NCBI RefSeq assembly: GCF_900455735.1
Contig: NZ_UAUI01000020.1
Span: 1 to 52,088 of the forward strand
DNA: 52,088 nt
Source: Rhodococcus wratislaviensis
GTDB taxonomy: Bacteria; Actinomycetota; Actinomycetes; Mycobacteriales; Mycobacteriaceae
Direction: 5' to 3'
The notes below the pieces were generated by a model. The model saw only the letters and a list, made by a program, of their open reading frames with translations, searched no databases and had not been told where the DNA came from. Every line of letters starts with the position of its first letter. The stretch's first letter is position 1. Shown here in pieces: positions 15,818-26,900 of the stretch. Position numbers and translations under genes: made by a program.

Positions 15818-17710
15818 TCAGCTACCGCAGTTCGGCACGTCGACCGTGACGTTCGGCGAATCGACCAACGGCTGCACCGGAACCCGGGCCCCACCCGGAG
15901 CGGTGGGCTCGGTGAGCTCGAACTTCACTTCGGTGGTCTTGCCCCGGGGGATCATGGCTCGCACGTTGAAGACGGGATGACCGAGTTCGGTACCGGTGAA
16001 GACGAACTGCTGAGCGCCGTTGACGGTCACCTTGCTAAGCGTTGCCCCTCGGGTGGCGAGCAAGGACAGGTCGACGGCGTTCGTGCCCTTCGGCGTGTTG
16101 CCGACGTTCTCGAACAGCCCTGCAACGTAGTCGGGAAACTCGCCCGCAGGTGTGTTGTTGGTCAGGCGCACCGTGACGGTCGACGAGCGGGTGTCGTCGG
16201 CACAACTGTCCGCCACGTACTCGATCTCACGCGACAGGTAGTAGTCGAGCTTGTTTCCGCCCTGGTTGTTCACCACGACCCCCGCATACGGCGCCGCATC
16301 GTCCGGAACCACATTGCCGACCTTTGTGCCCGAAAGCACCTGCTGGATAGCGGGGTCCGCACTCCACACCGCGATGCGTCCCTCGCCGGCGGCCTTGCCC
16401 AAAGCGTCGAGCAGGGCCTGCGGGGACGAGAGCTTGCCGGTCATCTTGTCGACCACTCGCGCGGCGACAGTCTGCAAGTACTGCTTACGGGCGTTGTTGT
16501 CGTCGGCGAACCGAACGTACGCAGTCGATTCGGTGAGCTCGACGACGTTGTCCTTGGTGATCACCTCGCCGTCCGGCATCGTGACCGGGCCGATGGCGCC
16601 GAGAACATAGCTGAGGGCGACGGGATCGGTCGCGACGGCTCCATCCACCTGTTCGCCGGACTCCTGCGCCCACAGCGACTTCCAGATCTGCGCGGCATAC
16701 GGGAAGTGGGAGCTGAGATTGCTGTTCCGGAAGTCGGTGGTGGGCCGGCTCGCGCCGTAGCGAGCCTCGAACTCGGGACCGAGATCGAGGGGTTGCTTGT
16801 CCATCGACAGCTCCGAATTCGAGGCGAGCGTATCGACCTTGGCCGATCCGTCGTTGGCGCGAACGATGCCGAATCCACCCAGCAGCCCACCGGTTCCACG
16901 AGCTTCGGCGTTCGTCTGGAAGCCGAGGAAATAGTTCCGCGGGCCATCCCCGCCGAGCATCGCCGGCACCACCTTCGCGGCGATTGCGGTGTTGCTCAGC
17001 AGATTCGACAGCTCGGTCGTCTGATCCTGCAGCGCGGTGCGCGCCTCGTTCACCACACCGAGGTAGGCGGCCTCGTCGATGGTTCGTGCCTGATCCGACA
17101 ATGACTGCGCGGCAATGGATGTCTGCTCGAGGACCGGGGCGGCATCGCGCAGCGACTGCACGTTGACGCGGCCGCCGCTTTCGATCAGCTGATCCGGGGC
17201 AAGTGTGCTTCCGGCGTCTACCGCCGGAGTCAGGACGTCATGTGTGAGCCCCCGCACTACCTCGGAAATCTGCTGAGAAGTTGCTAGCGGGCTACCGAGA
17301 ACCGGGACAGCGGCGGAGACGCTCCACGGGATCGAGTGCGTGTTCTCGTAGGCCCGGGATGCGTACTTGTCGGCGTCGGCCGCTGACCGCTGGGCGTCCT
17401 CGGTGTTGCCGTCGAGCAGGGCGTCCTTGGCGAGCTGCGCGTGACCGCGTGCCTCCTCGAGGTTCGCCTGCGCCTCGCGGGCGGTGTAGCCCAACCAAGC
17501 GCCGAAGGCGACGACGACCACGACGGCCACCGAGCCACCGATGATCACGCGGCGCCGCAAGCGATGCGCCCGTACCTGGGGTTGGTGTGTCCGGCGTTTA
17601 CGGACACGTCGAATCGGGGTGTCGCCTGCCGCCTGAGCTCCGTCGTCCGAGCCGCGATTGTCCGGGCCTGACGTGCCGAAACCCGACGGGCCCGTGACGT
17701 TGTCGTCCAT
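15818..17710 (-). CDS. DUF4012 membrane-anchored protein
   Basis: A 630-residue protein with a cytoplasmic basic N-terminus rich in Arg, one transmembrane segment at about residues 54-76 (VIIGGSVAVVVVVAFGAWLGY) and a large extracytoplasmic part. After a helical region (QANLEEARGHAQLAKDALLDG) comes the DUF4012 domain, which includes NYFLGFQTNAEARGTGGLLGGFG. DUF4012 proteins often lie in actinobacterial exopolysaccharide clusters; the biochemical role is not known. The distant resemblance of the middle region to LytR-CpsA-Psr-type ligand handling is speculation. Divergent from the NRPS gene across a 229-bp gap that contains no clear iron box or strong promoter. Confidence 0.85.
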   Translation of the reverse strand: MDDNVTGPSGFGTSGPDNRGSDDGAQAAGDTPIRRVRKRRTHQPQVRAHRLRRRVIIGGSVAVVVVVAFGAWLGYTAREAQANLEEARGHAQLAKDALLDGNTEDAQRSAADADKYASRAYENTHSIPWSVSAAVPVLGSPLATSQQISEVVRGLTHDVLTPAVDAGSTLAPDQLIESGGRVNVQSLRDAAPVLEQTSIAAQSLSDQARTIDEAAYLGVVNEARTALQDQTTELSNLLSNTAIAAKVVPAMLGGDGPRNYFLGFQTNAEARGTGGLLGGFGIVRANDGSAKVDTLASNSELSMDKQPLDLGPEFEARYGASRPTTDFRNSNLSSHFPYAAQIWKSLWAQESGEQVDGAVATDPVALSYVLGAIGPVTMPDGEVITKDNVVELTESTAYVRFADDNNARKQYLQTVAARVVDKMTGKLSSPQALLDALGKAAGEGRIAVWSADPAIQQVLSGTKVGNVVPDDAAPYAGVVVNNQGGNKLDYYLSREIEYVADSCADDTRSSTVTVRLTNNTPAGEFPDYVAGLFENVGNTPKGTNAVDLSLLATRGATLSKVTVNGAQQFVFTGTELGHPVFNVRAMIPRGKTTEVKFELTEPTAPGGARVPVQPLVDSPNVTVDVPNCGS

Positions 17711-17939
17711 TGCTGCTCGGCTCCTGTCTGAGGGTGTGGAGAGATTATCGTGACGTATCGCTCACCGCCGCCCCTCGTGTGGAGGGCGGATGATTTGCCC
17801 AGTATTGTCTAGCCCACGTAACGAACCACGAGGCGCCCACGATGTAAGTCCCGTCGAGGCGCTGCCTCATAACTTTCGAGGTACGGCTGAGTGGCGGGAC
17901 AAATGTGTGTCAAGGCCCTGTGAGGGCGCGGTGGGGGAA

Positions 17940-20900
17940 ATGACTTCCTTTCCGCTTTCGCGTGCGCAACAAGCGCTGTGGTTCGCTCAGCAACTCGACC
18001 CGGCCGTGCCCTTCAATATCGCCCAATTCGTCGAGGTACGCGGACGGATCGACTACGACCTTCTCGTGTCGGCCACCGACCGCGGTTGTCGCGAGTTGGA
18101 GTCCGCTGTGGTCCGCCTGGTCGATGTGGCCGGTGAGCCCCATCAGGTGGTCGATCAGAGCATCCAGGATGCGCTCGTCTACCGGGATATGCGGGATCAT
18201 GCGGATCCAGTCGCGGAGGCGCATCGCTGGATGACGGACGAATACAGCCGGCCACTCGACCTGATGACCGACCGGTTGATCGCCGCCACCCTGCTGCACC
18301 TCGGCGACGACCACTACTACTGGTTCTCCCGCACGCACCACCTGGTGATGGATGCATATGGCGCCATGGTGCTGATGAATCGTGTGGCGGACCTTTACAC
18401 CCATTTCGTCAGCGGAACCGAGGCGCCGCAATCCAAGGCAATGAGTCTGCGCGCGATGTACGACGCGGAGAGCGAGTACCGAACCACCGACCGATACGTC
18501 CGCGATCGCGAGTACTGGGCGGCGCGAACCGCTGAACTGCCCGAACCGGTCCGGTTGACGGATCGGCATGCCCGGCCGACGTCTCCACCGCGCGTCGCCA
18601 GCCGTGTCATGGAGGCCGCCGTCGCGAGCCGGATCGAAGAACTGGCGCGCGCGTGGAACTCGTCCGAAGTTCCCGTCATCGTTGCCGCTTTCGCCGCGTA
18701 TCTGGGACGCATGGCCGGTGCCACGGACGTAGTACTGAGCCTCCCTGTTTCGGCTCGAACCACGGCGTCCGCGCGCCATTCGGCCGGAATGATGGCGAAC
18801 GTCGTTCCCCTCCGGGTCCGTCTCGATCCCGGCGGAAGCGTGGAAGGTCTGGTCCGGAAGGTTCAACTCGAACTGACGGGGGCATTGCGTCGGCAGCGGT
18901 ACCGCCACGAGGACATGTGGGAAGGCCGCGCACAACCGTCCCGCCGCGGGTTCGGCCCGACCGTCAACGTGATGAACTTCCACCGCGAGATCGTGCTCGG
19001 CGAACTCGTGGGCGAGTTCAATGTGCTGACGACGGGAATTGCCGACGACTTGTCGCTCAACCTGTACCCGTCGGTAGACGGTCGCACCGTGCGCGTCGAC
19101 TTCGAAGCCAACCCCGGCCGCTACGAAGCCGAGGAACTCGAGCGGCTGCTGTCGCGGTTCGTCGACTTTCTGGCCTCCTTCGCGGCGGTCGAGAGTCACG
19201 CCTTGGTGGGTGCAATCGACGTGCTCACCGCCGAGGAACTGGCCGACGCCCTGACGAGCGTTCCCAGCCGCGAGCCCGACGCGGCATGGTTGCACGAGTT
19301 GTTCCTGCGGCACGCCGTCGAACGCCCGGCCGCGGTGGCGGTCACGTTCGGAGACCAGTCGTTGACGTACGCGGAATTGGAGGCACGTTCCGCCGCGGTC
19401 GCCGCGTCGCTGACCGAGTCGGGAATCGTCGCCGGCGACATCGTGGCCGTCACGCTGCCGCAGTCGCCGGATCTGATCGCCGCGATCCTCGGGGTGATGC
19501 GGGCCGGCGGCGTCTACCTGCCCGTCGACCCGCAGTACCCGGCGGAGCGCATTCAGTACCTGCTGGACGATGCGAGGCCGGTGGCGGTGATCGCGGATGC
19601 GGCTGCGCCCCCCGTGAGTACTTCTTACCCACGGGCGGTTAATAAGTACTCACGAGCACGAAGTGCATATGTGATCTACACGTCCGGATCGACCGGCCGG
19701 CCGAAGGGCGTGCTGGTGACGCACGCCAATGTGCTGTCGTTGCTGGCGAATACGCGCGACGAGTTCGGGTTCGGGCACGACGACGTGTGGACGATGTTCC
19801 ACTCACCGTCCTTCGACTTCTCCGTGTGGGAGATGTGGGGCGCGCTCACCGCCGGTGGCCGGCTGGTTCTCGTCGACCACTTCCTGGCCCGTTCACCCCG
19901 TGAATTCCAGGACTTGCTGGTCCGCGAGGGCGTCACCGTCCTCAATCAGACGCCGTCCGCGTTCGGTCAGCTGGCAGAGGTCGACGATCAGGCGGATCTG
20001 GCCGTGCGACTGCTGATCTTCGGCGGCGAAGCGCTCGATCCGACACCCGTGTGGCCGTGGCTCGAACGGCACCCCGGAGTGCGTGCCATCAACATGTACG
20101 GCATCACCGAAACGACCGTGCACGTCACCGGCACCGAACTCGACCCCGCGACCCGCGACGCGTCAACGACCATCGGACGCGCGTTACCGGGTGTGCTGAC
20201 CTACGTGCTCGATTCGGCGTTGCGACCGGTGCCGCCGGGCGGTGTGGGGGAGCTGTATGTGGCCGGGGCGCAGGTGTCGTCCGGATATCTGCACCGCCGC
20301 GGGCTGACAGCGGAACGGTTCGTCGCGAACCCGTTCGTCGAGGGCACGGTGATGTACCGATCCGGTGATCTCGTCCGGTACCGCGGCGGCGGCCGTCTGG
20401 ACTATGTGGGACGCGCCGACGCTCAGGTCGAGTTGCGCGGATACCGGATCGAACCCGGCGAGATCGAGGCCGCACTCCTGCGGCATCCCGACGTCGAACG
20501 AGCGGTGGTGCTCCTCCGCGACACGGCCGCCGGCCGGCAGCTCGTCGCATACGTGGTGGCTGACGCCGATCAGCCCAGCCTCACCCAGCATCTGCGGACG
20601 GTCCTGCCCGACCACATGGTGCCCGGTGCTCTGGTGCATGTTCCGGCCATTCCGTTGACCGTCAACGGAAAGGTCGACCGCGACGCACTCCCGGATCCGG
20701 GCGTCCTGCTCGAGGACGGGCAGGGCACCCACACCCCCATCGAGGACGTCGTGGCCGACGTGTTCGCCGAAGTGCTCGGCAACGCCGAGGTGGGGACGCG
20801 GCACAACTTCTTCGACCTGGGCGGCAACTCGCTGCTCGCCACCCGGGTGTCCGCGCGGGTGAGCGCTGTCTTCGACATCGATGTGACGGTGAAGGACGTG

Positions 20901-23900
20901 TTCGAGGCGCCCACCGTGGCCGAGTTGGCGTCCCGGATCGAGGAGCGTTCCGGTGGCGGGCGTCGACGTCCCCCGCTCCGGCCCGCGTCGAGCGACGGTC
21001 GCATTCCGCTTTCGCCGGCGCAGCAGCGGATGTGGTTCGTCAACCAATTCGACACCGGGGCATCGGGATACAACCTCCCGCTCGTCGTGCGCCTCGACGG
21101 GGATCTGGATGTGCACGCCCTGGCCTCCGCTGCCCGCGACCTGATCGAACGGCACCACACCCTGCGCACCGTCTACCCGTCCGATGCCGACGGTGTGCAC
21201 CAGGTCGTGCTCGACGCGGGTGACGTCCCGCTGGACCTGACCCCGATCGCGCTGCCCGAGGACGCCGTCGATGCACACCTGCGGGCGTTCGTCGACAGCG
21301 GATTCGACGTGTCCGTCGACGCGCCCATCCGGTCGCGGCTGTATCGCGTCGGGCCGGAATCGCACGTGCTCGCGCTCGTGGTGCATCACATCGCCGCCGA
21401 CGCGTGGTCGTTGACCCCGCTGATCCGCGACACGATGACGGCGTACCAGGCGCGGCTCGACGGCGGCGGCCCCGAATGGCTTCCACTGCCGGTGCAGTAC
21501 AGCGACTACAGCGTGTGGCAACGGGCCGTCCTCGACGACGCATCCGCCGACGCCCTCCAGCAGTATTGGCTCGACACCCTCGCGGACCTACCCGAGCAGG
21601 TCACCCTGCCCGCCGACCGTCCGCGCGCAGCCGCGGCGTCCGGTCACGCCGGTACGGTCGGCATCGAACTCGACGAACAGCTGCACGACGCGCTGAACAT
21701 GCTGGCCCGCAATGGTCGGGCCACCACGTTCATGGTGCTGCACGCCGCGCTGGCGGCCCTCCTCTCGCGGTACAGCGGCAGTCGTGACGTACCGATCGGC
21801 ACGGCAGTCGCCGGTCGCACCGATCCGCAACTCGACGACATGGTCGGGATGTTCGCCGGCACCCTCGTGCTGCGCACCGCCGTGGACCCGACGGCGACCT
21901 TCGCGGAGCTGCTCGCCCACGTCCACGAACGGGACATCGCCGCCTACACGCACGCCGACATGCCGTTCGAGACTCTGGTCGAGCTGCTGAACCCGGCGCG
22001 GTCGACGTCCCACCACCCGCTGTTCCAGGTCGCGCTGTCGATGCAGCGGAGCCGAATCGGTCAGGTCACGCTGCCCGGGCTCACGGTCACACCTGTCGGT
22101 GACGTGGTGGACCGGGCGAACTTCGATCTGCAACTGACGGTCACCGAATCCGGGCCCGGCGGGCGTATGCACCTCGACTTTGGTTACGACGCAGACCTGT
22201 ACGAGCAGTCGACGATCGAACACTTCGCGTCGCGGCTGGTGCGGTTCCTCGATGCCGTCAGCGCAGACCCTCAACTTCCGGTGGGCGACATCGACCTGTT
22301 CGATGCCGCGGAGCGCGCCGCACTGGTGCCTGCCGTCGGTCCCGCTGCCCCCGCGCCGTCGACGCTGCGCGAGATCCTGACCCGCGGCGCCGCCGTCGCG
22401 CCGGACGCGGTCGCGGTTTCCAGTGGGGGCGCCGAACTCACCTACCGCGAGCTGGACTCCCGTTCCGACGCCATGGCACGTGAACTCACCGAGAACGGTG
22501 CGGGACCCGGAAGCCTGGTTCCGTGGGCCGAGCCGAGGTCGGTGGACTCGGTGGTGCGACTGTGGGCCATTGCGAAGACCGGCGCGGCACCGGTGCTCTT
22601 CGACCCCGCGCGCACCACCTTCACCCCACGTGAGTGGCAAAGCGTGTCGGGGCACACTTTGCCGCTCACGTCCGAGGTGGCGTACGTCGTCTACACCTCG
22701 GGAACGACGGGCACACCCAAGGGCGTCATGGTGACGCACGGCGGTCTGGCTGCACTCGACGCCGATGTGCGCGAGCGGTACGCGGCCGGTCCCGGCTCTC
22801 GGATGCTGCACCGCGGCGCTATCGGATTCGACATGACGCTGCTCGAGGTCCTGGTCGCCGGGGCGTCGGGGGCCACGCTCGTGATCGCATCGGACGCCGA
22901 ACACGCCGGTCCTGCGCTGGCCGACCTGATGGAACGCGACCGCATCACGCACGCGTGCATGACACCGACGATCCTCGCCACCCTCGGCGAACGAGAGTTG
23001 CCGGATCTGCAGGTGCTGATGGTGGGCGGTGAGCGGCTCGGCAGCGAACTGGTCAACCGGTGGGCGGCAGGACGTCGCCTGTACAACGCGTACGGACCCG
23101 CCGAGACCACCATGTACGCCGTCAGCACCGGACCGCTCGAGGTGGGGGAGCCGGTGTCGATCGGCACACCCGTGCACGGTGTGTCCGCGGTGGTACTCGA
23201 CGACCGGCTCCGGCCGGTGCCTCCCGGCGTGTCCGGCGAGCTGTATCTGGCGGGCGGCGCGCTGGCTCGCGGCTACACGGATCAGCCGGGGCCGACGGCG
23301 GAGCGGTTCGTCGCGGCCGCAGACGGCACACGCCTGTACCGCACGGGTGACCTGGTGCGCTGGCGGAAGACCGCTGCCGGTCACGAGCTCGAGTACCTGG
23401 GCCGCAACGACTCCCAGATCAAGATGCGGGGAGTGCGCATCGAGCCGGCGGAGATCGACACCGTCATCGCCCGGCTCGCCGACGTCGTCTTCGCCGGCAC
23501 CGTCGTGCGCACCACCGACGCCGGCACCGAGATGCTGGTGTCCTATGTGCTGCCGACCGGCCACATCGACACCCACGATCTGCGACGTCGCCTCGCCGAA
23601 TCGCTGCCGGCATACCTGGTGCCGACCGCCGTGGTGGTGCTCGACGCCCCGCCGCCCACGGTGAACGGCAAACTCGACCTGCGGTCGCTGCCGATGCCGG
23701 AACTGACGGTCGCCGAGAACGAACCGCCGAACACCGACACCGAGCGCGCGGTGGCACGGGTGTTCGCGGATGTCCTCGGAATCGAGAACGTCGGCCGCGG
23801 AACGCATTTCTTCGACACAGGCGGCAACTCCCTGCTGGCCACGCAGCTCACGGCACGGCTCACCGACTCCGTGGGTCACGTGGTGCCGCTGCGAACCCTG

Positions 23901-26900
23901 TTCGCGCACCCCACCGTCGCCGAACTGGCCGAAGCCCTCGACGACGCCGTCCCCGAAACGGACCTGCGTCCCGCCCTCGTCGCCCGCCCCCGACCGGACC
24001 GCATTCCACTGTCCCGCAGCCAGTACCGCATGTGGGTGCTGAACCGCACCGATCCCGAGTCGCCGACGTACAACCTGCCCGCCACCGTGCGGATGGAAGG
24101 CGCGCTCGATATCGACGCGTTGACCGCGGCATTCGAGGACGTGATCCGGCGCCACGAGACGCTGCGGACGCGGTACCCCGTGGACGGCCATCCTTACCAG
24201 GAGATCCTCGACCCGGCCCCGCTCGACCTCGATCCGGCCGACGTGGACGATCCCGCCGAGTTCATGGAGGAGTTCGCATCCCGCGGATTCGACCTGACCC
24301 GGGACCGGCCCATCCGCGTCGCGCTGTTGCGCCTGAACCCGCGGTGTCACGTGCTGGCCGTGAACATCCATCACATCGCTGCCGACGGATGGTCGCTGAC
24401 CCCGCTCGTCTCCGACGTGCTGAGCGCCTACGCCGCGCACGTCTCCGGGATTGCCCCGCAGGATGATCCGCTGCCGCTTCAATACGCGGACTACGCCGTG
24501 TGGGAGCGGGAACTGCTGAACGGCGAGTACGGGCAGCGCAGGGTCGAACACTTGCGTCGAGCATTGGACGGTGTCGACAGCACGTCGCCACTTCCGTCGG
24601 ATCGGCCGACGAGCACGTCGCGGAGCGCAAGCGTCGTCGAATTCGAGGTCTCGGCGGGCGTGCAGCAGGCCGTCCACCACCTGGCCGCGGAATACCACGC
24701 GACACCGTTCATGATTCTGCACGCGGCGCTGTCCGTGGTGCTGTCGAGGCACGGTGCCCAGCCCGACGTCGTCATCGCCACGGCCGTGGCCGGGCGCGGG
24801 GAACGAGCACTCGATTCCCTGGTGGGCATGTTCGTGAACACCCTCGCGCTGCGGGCCCAGGTACAGCCGGACATGCCGTTCACCGGGCTCCTCGCCCAGG
24901 TCCGGGACTTCGACGTCGACGCATTCGAGCACGCCGACGTGCCGTTCGAGGTGGTGGCCGGACTGCTCGGCGGTCGGACCCCGCAAGTGGCGCTGGCACT
25001 GCAGAACCTGCAGATCCCCACCCTCGAGGCTGCGGGCATGACGGTGGCGGCCGAGGAATTCGACACCGGAACAGCGAAATTCGACCTTCACGTGACGCTC
25101 ACCGAGATGTCCGACCGCGGTGCCCCCGCAGGTTTTCGCGGCGCCGCCGTGTACGCGGCCGACGTCTTCGATCCCGCAACGGTGGAGGCCGTGGTGACCA
25201 ATCTCGGGCGGATGCTCGAGGCGATCTGCGCCGACCCCGGTGTCGCGGTCGGCGACCTCGTGCTGCCCGGTGCAGAACCCCTCGTCGGTGCGCAACCAGC
25301 GGGTGAGCGCACCCTCGCCGAGATCCTGACGGCGACCGCCGCCACGCACCCCGACAACGCTGCCCTCACCGACGGCGACGTCACGCTCACCTACCGCGAG
25401 CTGGACGAGCGTTCCGACGTGCGGGCGCGCGAGCTCGCAGCACTGGGTGTCGCACCGGGCGTTGTCGTTCCGATCGACCTGCGGCGGTCGTCGGAGTTCG
25501 TGGTCGAGCTCTGGGCGATCGCCAAGACCGGTGCGGCGTTCAGCCCCGTGAGCGGTTTCGGTGGCCAGGGCTACCAGAAGTGTGCACGGGACGTGGCGTA
25601 CGTGATCCACACCTCGGGCTCCACGGGCACACCCAAGGCCGTCGCGGTCACGCACCGCGGATTGGGGCCGCTCACCGCCGAGGTGGTGCGGCGGTACCGG
25701 GTGGGCCCCGACGACCGCGTGCTGCACGGCTACAACCCGGCCTTCGACGCCGCCCTGCTGGAGATGCTGCTCGCCTTCGGATCGGGAGCCTGCCTGGTGG
25801 TCGCGCCCGCCGACGTCTTCGCCGGTGCCGAGTTGCACCGGCTGCTGGTCGATCAGCGTGTCACGCACTACCTTTCCACGCCGTCCGTTCTCGCCACACT
25901 CGACACGCGCGGGCTCGAGTCGGTGCGCGTCGTGGGTGTCGGAGGCGAGATTCTGAGCTCGGAACTGGCCGCGACGTGGAGTGCCGGACGCCTACTGCTC
26001 AACGCCTACGGTCCGACCGAGTCGACGGTGGTCGCGACGCTGACCGAAATCGACCCGGCGTCCGCGCACGATGCGGTGACGATCGGCGCGCCGATCCCCG
26101 GAACCACCGCGCTGGTGCTCGACACCCGGTTACGGGCCGTCCCCGTCGGCGGTGTCGGTGAGCTCTACCTCACCGGGCCCGGACTCGCCCAGGGATACCT
26201 CGGTGCACCCGACCGGACGGCGGAGCGGTTCGTCGCGGAGTCGGACGGGACCCGCATGTACCGCACCGGCGACGTGGTGCACCGACGAGCCGACGGCAAC
26301 CTTTCCTTCATCGGCCGGGTAGACCGTCAGATCAAGCTGCGCGGCATGCGCATCGAACCGGCGCAGGTGGAGGCAGCCTTGCTGGACCTGCGCGGCGTCG
26401 AGCAGGCCGCCGTGTCGGTCCAGCGACACGACCTCGTCGCCTTCGTCGCCGGAACAGACATCGATCCTCGGACTCTGCGACAGCAGCTGACCGGCCACCT
26501 GCCCTCGTACCTGGTGCCGCCTCGGATCGTCACGATGGACACGTTGCCGCTCACCGCCAACGGCAAGCTCGATATCGCAGCGTTGGAGGCGTGGGACGAC
26601 GACGTGATCGCGGCACCCCCGCGCACCGCCGTCGAGGAGATGGTGGCCGGCGTGTTCGCGGATGTTCTCGGCGCCAGGCACATTGGTGCCGGGCACAACT
26701 TCTTCGAAGCGGGCGGCGATTCGCTGTCCGCCACCGCGGTGACGGCCCGTCTGTCTGCGACGTTCGGCGTCGACGTCCCGGTGCGCGTGTTGTTCGAGAA
26801 CCCGAGCCCCGAGTGGCTCGCTCGCTGGTTGGGCGGCCCCTCGTCGGGGGTGACGCGGCCGGTGCTCGCTCCACGTCCGAGCGGTGCGCGGGTGCCGCTG

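Noticed and set aside
17711..17939. Possible iron-regulated promoter before the first NRPS, suggesting a siderophore
   Set aside because: No IdeR/DtxR-type palindrome is visible here or before the second NRPS. No siderophore tailoring gene such as an ornithine monooxygenase, isochorismate gene or transporter is in the window.
22628..22671. Palindrome read as a transcription terminator
   Set aside because: It lies in the middle of a continuous 12.7-kb coding frame, has no T-run, and has similarly placed partners in two other A domains.
21588..25868. Very long open frame antisense to the first NRPS (over 1400 codons), and another at 27021-30611
   Set aside because: These are mirror frames caused by the strong GC bias at third codon positions. 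Their translations are rich in Arg, His and Gly with no domain motifs, whereas the plus strand encodes clear NRPS domains.
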